Made by a program: the position numbers and the translations under genes. DNA of 64,000 bases from a virus. This document shows, piece after piece, positions 12,301-23,300 of the stretch (its first letter is position 1; every line of letters begins with the position of its first letter). Location of the stretch: IMG/VR virus record IMGVR_UViG_3300028569_000020, positions 1 to 64,000 of that record; one strand, given 5' to 3'. The notes under the pieces were generated by a model. That model did not search any database, had not been told where the DNA came from, and saw nothing but the letters and a program-made list of their open reading frames with translations.

Positions 12301-15300
12301 ATTGAGTCTAAAAAACCAGTATATTTTTTCAATAGATCAATTATAACACAGGATGGCACAAATGCTTCTGGAGAAGTAGTTGGTGATATTTTTTCATCTA
12401 ATAACTTCGTATTGCGAAATACTACAGGTGTTTTTAATACAGTTAGCAAATTAAATTCCAATATTACTGTATTGAATCTAATTGTAGATACAGAATCGTT
12501 TTATACTAAAGATGCAATAATTAAATTTACTAATGGCAAAGAAGTAACAGTAATTAGTATTCAGAGCGGATTTTTAAAAGTAGCATCCAATCCGTTTATA
12601 AATGGAGACGCAATTGTTTTTCCACAAACAATAAATGGAATTCTAGCAAATACCATATACTATGTTACAAACTCTTCTTCCAATCAATTTAAAATTTCTA
12701 CCACTCAAACTGGCGCTCCATTAATTCTTCAAGATTTTTCTTCTTTTGGTGTTGTTGCATCTAGTGAGATTGCAAGGGGAGAAATTTTAGAGACAGTTTC
12801 TGGTGGTAATACAGTAAGAGTAAAAGTAACAGATGGAAATTTTATAGTAAGTCCACTATATTATTTAAAAACAAGTAAGATTGATGACACAGTTGGAAGT
12901 AGAGTGTTTAAAATAGACGAATTAAGTAAAAATGTTGAAATTAACTCCATAAATCAACAAATAGCTTTAGTTAATACTAACAGCGAACACAAATTAACAG
13001 AAAATGATAGTGTAATCATTGATATTAATCCAAACGACGCAATTACTACTACTAATTACTATGTTAGAAAAAGAATTTATCAAACGGTAAAACTTGTCGC
13101 ACCTTCAAGTACAACATTTATATCAGACAACGGTATCGGAGTAATTAAAAGATTAAATGGTGGAAAGGATTATGCTAATGCTGGTAGTGCCGTATATTCT
13201 AATGTAGAATTAGTATTTGCCGATCAAGCAAGATTAAGAAATAAAAATGGCATCGTAGTATCTTCTAATGCTTTTATTGGATCTACAGGAGCACCAGGAA
13301 ACGCTAGAGCAAACATTACAGTTACTAATGGTGTTGTATCAGAAAATGGAGTTAGTATAGTTGGTAAGGGCAGTGGGTATCAGATAGGAGATATTCTCAC
13401 TGTATCTAATACTGATTTACAAAGATTATCAGGATCCTTGAGTCAATCTTTCTTATATTTGGAAGTTACTCATGTTGGATTAGGGAAAACACAAACAAAG
13501 TTAATTGTTGACAGTGCTTTTGGTATTTCTAATGGTGATGTATTAAAAATAAACAACGAATTAATTTTAGTCAATTCAATTTTAAACAATGTAATTACTG
13601 TTACTAGAGGAATTCAAAATACAACAGCAACTAATCATTTTATAAATTCTCCTGTATCATTAAATAATGCTAGGTATAATTTTATTGTTGGAAATCGGAT
13701 TGGGACATCATCTGGAGATGCAATTATTAATTATTATGATTCGCAAAGCCAAGAATTAACGGTAATTTTTGATATAAATCAAAATTTAGAATCTATTAAT
13801 CAATTAACATTTACTACAAATTTTTCTGATACTAGTAGTCCAACAAAAGTAGTTAAGATAGATTCCGTAGTAAAGAAAGCAAATTATAAATTTGAATTTT
13901 CTAAATTTAATTCTACTGGTCCTTGGATTAAAAATCCAATAATAGATATTCAGCAATATTATAAGTATAAATTTATAACTAACGATTCTTCTTTATCTGG
14001 ATCTTTTCTAGAATTTTCGCCAAGCAATAATAAAAATATAATCACTACAGAAGTCATAAAAGGATCATTCCTGCCAGGATCTGGATCTGAATCCAATTCA
14101 TTTATTTCTGTAAAATTTGGTTTCGGAGATGCATCTCCTCTCAATAATTACACACAGAAGAAAAATTTAGATTTCAATAATTATTTTTATTACGATAAAG
14201 CAGGAATAGTAGATTCTGAAAATAGTTACTTGTCTGTTATCAATGACCCTTTACAGGGAGAAAAGACAGTATCTTATGTATCTTCAAATTCGTTTGCCTA
14301 TAATTTAGACAGATTGCCAGAATATGACGCTACTGGCACTTATAATTATACTACTACGTCTATTTCTGCAATTGGTGTAATTAATAACCTACGTATCACG
14401 AATACTGGAAGAGCATATAAAAAATTACCAACAATTTATGGATCGCAAGTTTCTCCAATTTTTGAATGTATACCAAATGTAAATTTCGACAGTGAAACTG
14501 GAAAAATTTTATCGGTTAGTGTAAATATTTCTGGCAGCGGATATTCTAAACCAGCCGCATTTTTATTAAATGAAAAAAATTCTCCTGAATTTCAAATTGT
14601 TAAAGGAGTAGGTGGTAAAATAGTTGCTATTTTAATAAAAGATAATAATATTACATTTAGTAAAAAACCAATAATGTTTATTATTGAAACTGACATAGTT
14701 GGATATCTAGGAAGTAATACTATTGGTATTCCAAAAAATATTAAAATTGATTATAATGGATCTAATTATTATGACGATTATTCAATATTACCCGATTACA
14801 AATCCCATCAAATTTTACAAATTTCAAATTTCGTCGAAAATTGTTTTTTGAATGGAGAAATAGTAAAGCAATTTGAAAATAATTTCTTAATTGCAGAAGG
14901 AAGAATTGCAGTGGATGGATATAGAAATAAAATTAATATTTTAAAATTAACTGATGTTAAAGGAGAGTTTAAACAAAATCTTTTAATTATTGGACAATCA
15001 AAGAAGAATACCGCATTAATTTCTGATGTTTTTTACAGTGTATTATCACCAGAAATTAAATCATATTATGATAATGCAGGATATTACGACACAGATAGCG
15101 GAAAATTATCAACCGCAGATCAGAAGCTTACAGATGCATATTTTTATCAAGATTATTCATATGTAGTCAAATCAAAATCTCCTATTAATATTTGGAAAAA
15201 ACTTGTAGAGCAAACAGTACACCCATCTGGGTTTAAAATGTTTGGTGAAGTGTTGATTAATGCTACAGCATCAACACAAATGCCAGAAAAGCAAAAGATT

Positions 15301-18300
15301 TTATCAAACGTTAGTATATTACAATTGTGGGATGAAAAATCTAACAGAGCAACCATCGAAAGCACTAGATACCAAACTACACAAACAGTAGTTTCTGTAA
15401 AAGATACTAACGTAAGAAGAGGTAAAGGATCTGTATTTGCATCTTCGATTGATACTTCAGAAACTCTTGCATATACATTTACGCTTCAACAACCATTTAA
15501 TGGAGATTTTAATCAATCTGGCAACAGAGTTGGCACAAAAACATTTAATATGATTGTTCCTGGACTAGGACCATTAAATGTTAATAACGTCAATAATTTA
15601 ATCATTACACTTGATGGTATTTTACAAGAACCTAATAAATCATTTACTATTTCTGGATCTTCAATTACTTTTGCTCAAGCACCATTAGGTAGCAGAACAG
15701 CAAATAATCAAAATATTGAAGCACAAAAATTTATCGGAAGAATTGTAAGATTTAAAAATGATTCTTTCAATGCGCAATATTTTAAAAAAATAAAAAATAT
15801 TGAAAGTAATTTTGATAGTAAACTTACCAGATTTCCCTTATATTATGAAGATGGCACAAATGCTATTTTAGACGCTAAAGAAAATCTAATAGTATCTCTG
15901 GACGGTGTTTTGCAGGAAAATAAAATGACACCATTAATTCCTGCAACTTCTTCTTACTATATTGATAGAAGCAAAACTCCAAATGAAATAGTTTTTATCG
16001 CTCCACCAACAAAATTAAATAATGACAATTATCAGAAATTTTTTGCTTACAGTGTGGGTAATTATGAAAGACTAGAAATAGACGAAAAGTTATTCACTGG
16101 AAAAAGAAAAGGTCCTTTTGTTCTTCGTAGTGTGTTAGGTAAACGCACGATTAATATTGATTCTGATAGAAATATTCTTTTGTTTAGAGAAGGAATATTA
16201 CAACTAAGGAATAGGGATTACATTATTACGGGGGCAAACATTATTTTTTCAGAAGCTCTCGTTGTCGGGCAAAAAATAAATATTCTTTATTTGTATGGTA
16301 GAGAAACTACTCCAAAATTAACGTTTCATAATTTTGAAGATAACAAATTTTTTAACACAATAAAAATTGTTGTGAATCAAAATGTGACAGCAAAAGATAT
16401 TCTTGGAAAAACTACAATATATCAAGGAAATTCAATTTCTTCTTGGGAATGTGTTGGAGAAATTACATCGTTTAAGCCAACAAACAACATCGCAACTTTT
16501 ACTATAAGACAACAAAATTCTTTATTTCAAAATAATAAAGATTTGAAAATTATTGGAAATGGATCAGAAATTGTTATCCCATTCAATCAAATTATTTCTA
16601 TTTCTGAATTTGATGAAAATGATGAAAAAAATGATTTGGTTTATCGATATAAATCTAATTTTTCAAATTTAAATTCAGGAGATTTAATTAAAATTGATGG
16701 AGAAAGAGATTATAGATCTATTTTAGAAATTCCTGAATTCGTCAATAAAAGAGGACACAGACCACAAGATTTAATTGAAAATAATCATTATGGATTAGTA
16801 AATGTAACTCAATATAATGGTATTATAGACGGTGTTGGGTTAAACGTTATTGCCAATATATCTAATGGAAAAATTTCTTCTTTAATATGGAATAATCGTA
16901 AATACGAAGAATACGCGGTTAGAACATTTGATGGAATTATTATAGCAAACCCAATTTATAGTAGGAGTGGATTTGTAGAATTAACTACGCCAAATTTAAT
17001 TAGATTGCGTAATAATACTACTTTAAATGTAATTAATGATAACGCAGCAATTGTAAATTATAATGAAGTTTCTATTCAACCCAATGCATTTGGTTATAAG
17101 GAAACTCCACAATTAGTCTTTGTACCTCAACCACAAAGAGATGTATATGGAAATATAACTGGACCAGTTGCTGGTGGTGGTGCATCTGGATTTGTTATAA
17201 TGGATAAAGGAGAGATTATTGATGTAATTCTTTCTAGTGTAGGAAGTGGATATTTAACGCCGCCTAAGATTTATGTGACGAGAGGGTATGACATTTATAA
17301 ACTTCCAGAAAATCTCATTAGATCTACCACTGATTTTACATTATCTCCAAAAATTACTTTTGATACTACTATCACAAGAGTAATTACAGTTATTCAATCA
17401 CCGTTTATTTTACCAGAAATACAAACAATTTCTGAAGTAAGATGTAAGTATGATTCTATTATACCAACTAAAATTATTACGCCAAAATCAGATGCGGTAA
17501 CAATAGAAAAAATAAACCATAATATAATTTCTATTATTACATTAGAAGCTCCAGAAGTTATTTCTATTACTAATGTATCATCTTTTAAATCATCAATATT
17601 TGTAATTCCTCCTGTAGTTACGAGTATAGTATCTTTAGTAAAAACTAGTGTCAATATTATAGAGTTTGGATCAATTGATACTTATCAAACTAAATTGAGT
17701 AATTCTAAATACAATTTTGATAAATTAGGAAATAAATTTGAAGTTTACGAAAATATTAAATTTTTGACAGATTTTGGTGCTGGAAATATTAATCAACAAA
17801 ATACATTAGAGATGATAGACACACATTATCCAACAATAACTTTAGGAGATTTTTCTGATGGATATGCATCTTCGACTGGTATTAATGGTGGAGTGTGGGA
17901 TTTAACATGGCCATCAATTTATGAATATGGCGCATTTTTAGACAGCTCTTTATCTGTAGCATCAGTAGGTGGTTATGATAATATTACTTCATTCCTTGGA
18001 CAAAATAATCTTGTCTTAATTTCTGGCGTATATACGATAACGGTAAATGTTGCTTTAAACGGAATAGTTACTTTAGTTAGTGTATCTCCTGGAGCACCTT
18101 CTGGTCTTTATATTACTTCTGGAGGTACACGGTTTATCTATAATCTCGCAGATACTATTGTTTATATACCAGATGCTTCTCGCTTTCCTTCAACAGGAAA
18201 ACTACTTATTGGAAACGAAATAGTCACTTATACTGGTAAACTATCTGATCGTTTTCTTGGTGTTACTCGTGGAGCAGAAAATACGATTATACAATCACAT

Positions 18301-18333
18301 AATCCAGGTGATTATCTGAGAAGTTTATTATAA
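9343..18333 (+). CDS. Giant gp7-position baseplate protein with YHYH domain, 2996 aa
   Basis: The gene occupies the gene-7 position between gp6 and gp8 but is almost three times the length of T4 gp7 (1032 aa). The N-terminus (MATIQKRISTLVNQQLPEF, residues 1-240, including TLIKNIKQFYRAKGTDQS) is the conserved part in cyanophages. A YHYH domain is visible at about 770-890 (PILGYAYDGNPIYGPYAY, then DYRYQHRFGDLDDNNGRY). The rest is a chain of beta-rich modules: G-x-G-Y-x-x-x-P repeats around 575, 612, 648, 1730 and 2631, and a GKLLIGNEI-type module at about 75-135, 340-395, 1386-1445 and 2940-2996. No coiled coil or membrane segment is present. It probably forms the wedge arm plus outward-facing decorations; assigning it as gp7 rests on synteny. 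Confidence 0.8.
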   Translation: MATIQKRISTLVNQQLPEFISGEYPKFASFLQKYYEQLELTGQPLDIIQNLTKYNDIDTYEKDILSEYTTLTSNISATASTIQVADTYAFPETNGYVMINDEIIFYASKTSTSFLNCKRNLSGTTKLGDLYNASVYKTVTTHDLTTGFQHLVGEQAFNISNLFLYAFVKNYESEYLASFPEESLKPEVDKRTLIKNIKQFYRAKGTDQSIEFIFNSIVAQDSSDIPSIYYPKDNTLKTSTSNWINKYALKVKIISQIDPNDTPLLIGQKLIQEEDIYNPKVKNNFGVIDNVVFVGNYDGESIYEIVISPNSVVGEFQVAQKSFLTKRLLPGDTNNSRINVFSTTGWKNTQGKLLIGNEIFTFKDKTVNQFEIETRGGNGDYPINTPVYNYASLSTEAIINGVSRKIKFLALGVLYNINVSSGVPFSSEGDVVQIGDSGFETRNPIIYNKTLSSVRWKLNNSVSTSNISGLNNVLTDVAAIYEDEQYYYIASSGYPSYNIGNFTNISLKDQKHLKLIKKHPTRTTEIYKSSTRDVGVFLNGVVAYGYKDYDTIYDSNNNIVDNDIVYGGVVSVDVINKGKGYLTPPYVLISGDKGAIAKAILSGEVLDRIEIISSGEKYESNPQITITSGRGAQVSAVVTLDKVTKLVIDNPGEYYSSPPTIIISDAINRGKLAEYKAVISTDGKLIDTIKISEGKFYSQENIKIFVVSVGTDATANAFVKRWKINRFEKLKNVLDSNYGYYFENIEKSFGNGYAHLGSPVELRNQLGDTTSNEHSPILGYAYDGNPIYGPYAYFNPLDPSSNIKRMATSYRLKTDRINGPAISAYSLGYFIEDYRYQHRFGDLDDNNGRYCITPDYPNGVYAYFITINQSNIPVFPYIIGDTYYAIPVESNYANKIQHTNLPSNTKRLRTALMPKNGVNAQTIIETTKEGNVTSSIIESSNNIFSVGSSIIIDNSNTGGNEVSAEVSSIKGETIASIESNQTKAILIESKKPVYFFNRSIITQDGTNASGEVVGDIFSSNNFVLRNTTGVFNTVSKLNSNITVLNLIVDTESFYTKDAIIKFTNGKEVTVISIQSGFLKVASNPFINGDAIVFPQTINGILANTIYYVTNSSSNQFKISTTQTGAPLILQDFSSFGVVASSEIARGEILETVSGGNTVRVKVTDGNFIVSPLYYLKTSKIDDTVGSRVFKIDELSKNVEINSINQQIALVNTNSEHKLTENDSVIIDINPNDAITTTNYYVRKRIYQTVKLVAPSSTTFISDNGIGVIKRLNGGKDYANAGSAVYSNVELVFADQARLRNKNGIVVSSNAFIGSTGAPGNARANITVTNGVVSENGVSIVGKGSGYQIGDILTVSNTDLQRLSGSLSQSFLYLEVTHVGLGKTQTKLIVDSAFGISNGDVLKINNELILVNSILNNVITVTRGIQNTTATNHFINSPVSLNNARYNFIVGNRIGTSSGDAIINYYDSQSQELTVIFDINQNLESINQLTFTTNFSDTSSPTKVVKIDSVVKKANYKFEFSKFNSTGPWIKNPIIDIQQYYKYKFITNDSSLSGSFLEFSPSNNKNIITTEVIKGSFLPGSGSESNSFISVKFGFGDASPLNNYTQKKNLDFNNYFYYDKAGIVDSENSYLSVINDPLQGEKTVSYVSSNSFAYNLDRLPEYDATGTYNYTTTSISAIGVINNLRITNTGRAYKKLPTIYGSQVSPIFECIPNVNFDSETGKILSVSVNISGSGYSKPAAFLLNEKNSPEFQIVKGVGGKIVAILIKDNNITFSKKPIMFIIETDIVGYLGSNTIGIPKNIKIDYNGSNYYDDYSILPDYKSHQILQISNFVENCFLNGEIVKQFENNFLIAEGRIAVDGYRNKINILKLTDVKGEFKQNLLIIGQSKKNTALISDVFYSVLSPEIKSYYDNAGYYDTDSGKLSTADQKLTDAYFYQDYSYVVKSKSPINIWKKLVEQTVHPSGFKMFGEVLINATASTQMPEKQKILSNVSILQLWDEKSNRATIESTRYQTTQTVVSVKDTNVRRGKGSVFASSIDTSETLAYTFTLQQPFNGDFNQSGNRVGTKTFNMIVPGLGPLNVNNVNNLIITLDGILQEPNKSFTISGSSITFAQAPLGSRTANNQNIEAQKFIGRIVRFKNDSFNAQYFKKIKNIESNFDSKLTRFPLYYEDGTNAILDAKENLIVSLDGVLQENKMTPLIPATSSYYIDRSKTPNEIVFIAPPTKLNNDNYQKFFAYSVGNYERLEIDEKLFTGKRKGPFVLRSVLGKRTINIDSDRNILLFREGILQLRNRDYIITGANIIFSEALVVGQKINILYLYGRETTPKLTFHNFEDNKFFNTIKIVVNQNVTAKDILGKTTIYQGNSISSWECVGEITSFKPTNNIATFTIRQQNSLFQNNKDLKIIGNGSEIVIPFNQIISISEFDENDEKNDLVYRYKSNFSNLNSGDLIKIDGERDYRSILEIPEFVNKRGHRPQDLIENNHYGLVNVTQYNGIIDGVGLNVIANISNGKISSLIWNNRKYEEYAVRTFDGIIIANPIYSRSGFVELTTPNLIRLRNNTTLNVINDNAAIVNYNEVSIQPNAFGYKETPQLVFVPQPQRDVYGNITGPVAGGGASGFVIMDKGEIIDVILSSVGSGYLTPPKIYVTRGYDIYKLPENLIRSTTDFTLSPKITFDTTITRVITVIQSPFILPEIQTISEVRCKYDSIIPTKIITPKSDAVTIEKINHNIISIITLEAPEVISITNVSSFKSSIFVIPPVVTSIVSLVKTSVNIIEFGSIDTYQTKLSNSKYNFDKLGNKFEVYENIKFLTDFGAGNINQQNTLEMIDTHYPTITLGDFSDGYASSTGINGGVWDLTWPSIYEYGAFLDSSLSVASVGGYDNITSFLGQNNLVLISGVYTITVNVALNGIVTLVSVSPGAPSGLYITSGGTRFIYNLADTIVYIPDASRFPSTGKLLIGNEIVTYTGKLSDRFLGVTRGAENTIIQSHNPGDYLRSLL

Positions 18334-18337
18334 TCAG

Positions 18338-18351
18338 TATAAATATAAATA
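18338..18351 (+). promoter_or_regulatory. Two overlapping late promoters (TATAAATATAAATA)
   Basis: Two perfect T4 late octamers overlap by two bases (18338-18345 and 18344-18351), 34 bases before the gp8 start. A strong AAGGAAAG ribosome-binding site precedes the ATG. Confidence 0.88.
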
Positions 18352-18384
18352 ACTCAGAATTAAAGTATCAACTAAGGAAAGACT

Positions 18385-20295
18385 ATGGCAGCTATTATTT
18401 CCGAGAAATTCAGAATTTTTAATGCAAAACAGTTTCTAGAATCTTTATCGGAAGGGGCTACTGGAACTGAAGCTACTTCTTCTGATAGAACAAAATCTTA
18501 TTTCTTTGTGGGAAGACCACAAAAATGGTCCGCATATTTAGAGATATATGCAGTAGTCGGCTCTTTTCAGGTTGGAGAGCAAATTTATGTTACTGGATCT
18601 GGAATTACTCTAGCAAATTCTTCATTTAAAGCTACAGTAGAAGCAGTTTACCCAAACAATATACTTGTTTCAAACGTATTTCCTAATATTGCTGCAATTC
18701 CTGGAATTGGAAGTCAGATAAAAGGAAATACTTCAAACGCAACTGCAACTGCTGCTGTGTATCGTTATGCAACAGATGAAATTCCTCTAAGACCAGCCGA
18801 TAACCAAGAAGAAGATCAAAGTATTCATGATGATATGATTGCTTTGAAAAGAATTAGTCCAGAACAAGTTAGATCAGTTGTAAGAAGATATAATTGGAAT
18901 CCAACAACAAACCCAAAGTTTGACATGTGGAAACCAGATTATTCTTATGCAAAATTAGCAGCGGTTGATCCAGATGGAAGTGGATCAGCTACTGCTGCTC
19001 AAAGTATATCAAATGCAAGATTTTATCTTGCAAATGAAAATTATGAAGTTTTTAAATGTCTTTACAACGGGCAAAGCGTTGCAAACCCAAGCGGAACAAA
19101 TGCAGCATTGCAACCAAAAATAAATCCAGGACCAACTGGAGAAGGCACATATGATGCAGCAACAGGAATTTTTACAGAATATCCAGTAGTATCTTCTAAT
19201 GGATATGTTTGGAAATACATGTATACTATTCCAACTAATGATGTTATTAGATTCTTATCTACCGACTTTATGCCGATTGTGCAAAATTCTACGGTGCAAA
19301 CACTAGCTGCATCACAATCTGGATCTATTACTGCAATTATTTTAACAAATTCTGGATCTAATTTACCTGCTAGCGCAACATTATATGCAGCAATCTTAGG
19401 AAACGGCACTGGTGGCAGAGTTAGAATTGAAACAACTTCTTCTGGCACCATCAGTGATGTATTTCTATGTAATAGTACTGCTGGATCTAGAGTTAATATT
19501 TCTGGACTTGGATATACCTATGCAAATATTATTTTAAAAAATGGATATTTGTTTGGAAACCCAGATCTTACAAATCCAATTACAATATCGTCAACTGCTA
19601 GCGGTGCTGTTGATGTTATTATTCCTTGTAAAGGCGGACATGGATCAAATCCTATTGATGAATTATTTGGAAAAAGAATAATGGCAAATATTCGCCTTAC
19701 TTTTTCCGAAGGACAAGGTGATTTCCCAGTAGATAATGATTTTAGAAGAATTGGAATCGTTACAGATCCAAGACTACCAGCACCGTCAACTGATTTTGCT
19801 ACTGCAGATACTTTAAGCGCATTATATGCTTTAAAATTAAATAATGTTTCTGGATCATTTCAACCAGACGAAGTTATTAAACAAGAAATTTCTGCTGGTA
19901 AATTTGCAATCGGCGCTGTCGTTTCTTGGGTTTTTGATGAAGTGCCAGCTGGGCAAACTCCATCTTCTGGTGTGTTGAAATATTTCCAAACTCCAGAATT
20001 ACATACAGATAATGGTGTTGTAAATTCTTTTGTTTCAGATGCTTCTAAATTAGTAACGGGGCAAACTTCCTTAATTACTGGTGCAGTGGAAGTAAACTTT
20101 TCGTCTTTAGTTGATCCAGACGGTAGTGGTCCTTTACTAACTCCTGGTGCTTTATTGGGAATGATATTCACCAACGGTTTAGCAACTCCAGAAGTTGCAA
20201 AATATACTGGTGATATTATTTACGTTGAAAACAGAAGACTTATCACAAGAGCACCCGATCAAATAGAAGACATTAAATTAGTAATCGAATTCTGA
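18385..20295 (+). CDS. 8: Baseplate wedge subunit gp8, 636 aa
   Basis: gp8 is a wedge protein that binds gp7 and gp10 in T4. The N-terminus ISEKFRIFNAKQFLESLSEG, followed by SSDRTKSYFFVGRPQKW, is the conserved start of cyanophage gp8 proteins. At about 145-180 DDMIALKRISPEQVRSVVRR and YNWNPTTNPKFDMWKPDYSY match the core of the family, and SNGYVWKYMYTIPTND lies at about 271-286. It is nearly twice the length of T4 gp8 (334 aa); the extra length lies in Gly/Ser-rich beta sequence after residue 300. Two overlapping late promoters precede it, so it can be transcribed independently of the giant upstream gene. Confidence 0.9.
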   Translation: MAAIISEKFRIFNAKQFLESLSEGATGTEATSSDRTKSYFFVGRPQKWSAYLEIYAVVGSFQVGEQIYVTGSGITLANSSFKATVEAVYPNNILVSNVFPNIAAIPGIGSQIKGNTSNATATAAVYRYATDEIPLRPADNQEEDQSIHDDMIALKRISPEQVRSVVRRYNWNPTTNPKFDMWKPDYSYAKLAAVDPDGSGSATAAQSISNARFYLANENYEVFKCLYNGQSVANPSGTNAALQPKINPGPTGEGTYDAATGIFTEYPVVSSNGYVWKYMYTIPTNDVIRFLSTDFMPIVQNSTVQTLAASQSGSITAIILTNSGSNLPASATLYAAILGNGTGGRVRIETTSSGTISDVFLCNSTAGSRVNISGLGYTYANIILKNGYLFGNPDLTNPITISSTASGAVDVIIPCKGGHGSNPIDELFGKRIMANIRLTFSEGQGDFPVDNDFRRIGIVTDPRLPAPSTDFATADTLSALYALKLNNVSGSFQPDEVIKQEISAGKFAIGAVVSWVFDEVPAGQTPSSGVLKYFQTPELHTDNGVVNSFVSDASKLVTGQTSLITGAVEVNFSSLVDPDGSGPLLTPGALLGMIFTNGLATPEVAKYTGDIIYVENRRLITRAPDQIEDIKLVIEF

Positions 20296-20337
20296 GTTTT
20301 GTCTACACGGTATAATATAAACTTCAAATGAATAGAA

Positions 20338-23300
20338 ATGCCACAAAAGATTAATCTAAACACTAAAGAATATAATGACGATTTCGAATCGTCTAAAAAT
20401 TTCTATAAGGTAATTTTTAGACCAGGATATTCTATTCAAACGAGAGAATTGACCACACTACAGTCAATTCTCCAAAATCAAATTGAACAATTTGGAAAAT
20501 ATCAATTTAAACAAGGGCAACAAATAATTCCAGGTGAAATATCATTTAATAATAAACTACCATACGTAAAATTATCTTCTGTTTCTGAAGTTGCTGAAAA
20601 TGTGGGAGGAGAAATAAAATTCAATAAGTATGATATTAAAAATTTAATTGGTTTAACTTTAACTGGATTAAATTCTAATGTGCAAGCTATTGTAGTAGAA
20701 ACAAATTATGCATCAGAAACAGAATCAGATACAATTTATGTAAACTACATTAGTAGTGGTGACAGTAGTGAGAAAACTTTTCGTCAGGGAGAAGAATTAG
20801 AAGTAAATATTGCAAATAGTCCCAGATTAGTAGTTGGCACTGATAGTAGTTCTTTACCAAGTAAAATTATAACAATAAATCCAGATACTCTTGCTGCAAC
20901 AGAAATTGCAAGTACAGCAATGGGATTTGCATCTGCAGTACAGGTTGTAACGGGAATTTATTTTGTAAATGGATTCTTTGTGCAAAACGAAGAATCTCTT
21001 TTGGTTGTTGACAAATATAATACGCAACCTTCTAAAAAAATTGGATTTGTAATTTTAGAAGAAATCGTGACTCCAGAAAAAGACGCTTCATTATATGATA
21101 ATGCTAGAGGATTTTCTAACTTTACTGCGCCTGGAGCACATCGTTTAAAAATTGATTTAAAATTACAAGCATATGATTTAGATGAATTAACGGACGATAA
21201 TTTTATTGAGTTATTGACTTTAAGATTAGGAATAAAACAAAATAAAGTAACCAAAAAAGGTTATAATGAAGTTGAAGAAACTTTAGCAAGAAGAACTTAT
21301 GACGAATCTGGTGACTATGTTGTAGATAATTTTCCAGTAGAGATTAGAGAATATTTACAAAAAGGCGAAAATCAAGGAATTTATCCACTCAGAGTAGATG
21401 GAAAAGTTGGTCCAGATGAATTTACAGAATTAGAAGCAGAGACAAAAATTCTTGCTGGATTAGGATCTGGAAAATCTTATGTAAGAGGATATGAAATTGC
21501 AAACAAGGAAACAAAATTTATTAAGGTAGATAAAGCGAGAGATTCGTTAGTTAAAGAAAACAACAGAATTAAAACTTATGGATTGCCTTCATTTAATATT
21601 ACCAATGTTTATGGCACTATTCCATTAAATAATGAAGGCGAGCAATTAACAGCATACCCAACTGTTTATTTCTCGTCAGTATTTAATGACGGATATCTTG
21701 GATACAATGGAGATTATGTAACTAGAAAAACTTTATCTAGAAGATCACAAACATTAAAATCTTTAGCGAAAACAAATTTATTTCATGATTATGCAATAAA
21801 AACAATTTATGTAAAAGCAAAAGCACCATCAGCAGATTTTAGTTTTATCTTAGGGCAAAAATTATATTATGTTGCTAATTTAGGTCAAAATTTAGCATTA
21901 ACATCTGTAGATTATGTTGAAGTAATTGCATATTCTGTTGTTGAAAGAATAACAGATTTGGGTGGTGGCGATCTTTATTTAGAATTAACCGTTTTAGGTA
22001 ACAAACGAGATTTGCATGATAAATTTTTAGAATATGATGATGCCGATTTTATACCATCAGCATTGCCATCTACTGGAGCAACTGTTGATGTAAAAAGAAA
22101 ACAATTATTTTATAAAACGTTAAGTAGCGCCACAGACAATGGAGGATTCAATGCACAGAATTATTATTGGCAAGCAACGGGTGCTCAAATAGCAGTAGAT
22201 AAAATTGAATATGAAATGAGAGTAGTCAACACTACTAATACTTATGTTGGAAAAGTAACAACTTTAACTCCACATGGATTGTCAGCTGGTAGTGCTGTGA
22301 CAATATCTAATGCTCTTCCTAGTGTTTATAATGTTTCTGGAGCAATTGTATCTAATGCAACAAGCAATTATTTTGAATATCAATTATCAGGAAATCCAAA
22401 TTCAATTGCATCTGGTCCTATTAGTTTAACTGTGCCGCTATCTTCGGTAAATGCAATTCTACCATTTGGAGAAATTGTAGATTACAGTGATACTATTATT
22501 CCTTTAATTGGTTTTGCAAAACCAAAAAATATTTCTTTAGTTGAAAGAGGCAGTGGATTCAATCAACAAACAGATAGAATTATTTCTAAAGGAAGAGATT
22601 CTTTAGGAAATGTAAAATACAATAGTATTTTTAATTTAGAATATTTCAATCCTATTTTCTTTACAAAAATTATTACAGAAACTAAAATTAATAATGGATT
22701 TAGTGCTGGACAATATGTTGTTGGATCAAGCAGTGGAGCATATGCTGTAATTGAAGGCACAGGAGATTCCACATATAGTTCTTCAAATATAATATTTGTT
22801 AAGATGCTATCTGGAAATTTTATTTCTGGAGAGACGATAGCAGATGAATCTGGAAATAGCATTGAAATAGCCAAAGAAAATACACTATCTCATTTTATTG
22901 TTACTAAACGAGGTAGTGGTTATTCACAGTCAAACGTAGGTATATCAACTAAACCAATTTCTATAAATGGTAAAGCAATTGATGTTTCTGCAATTAAACC
23001 ACAATTAGTTGCTGGTAAAGTTATTAAGATTTCTATACTTAATAAAAAATTATTATCAGAAGAATTTGTTTCTCCTCCTTCTATTATTGTAAATAGTGAT
23101 TCTACTCCAACTCAAGCAGCGGTTATAAAATCTGTTTTATTCAAAAATGTAATTACTACGTACACGAATGAAAACGTAAAATCATTATACTCTGAGTTTG
23201 GTGATGGAGCAGTAAATAAATTTACGGCAGATGTAGAAACTTTTGCTGAAAAGTTTTCCACAAGTAAAAATGTAACAAATTTAACTTTTTCTGGTGGAAA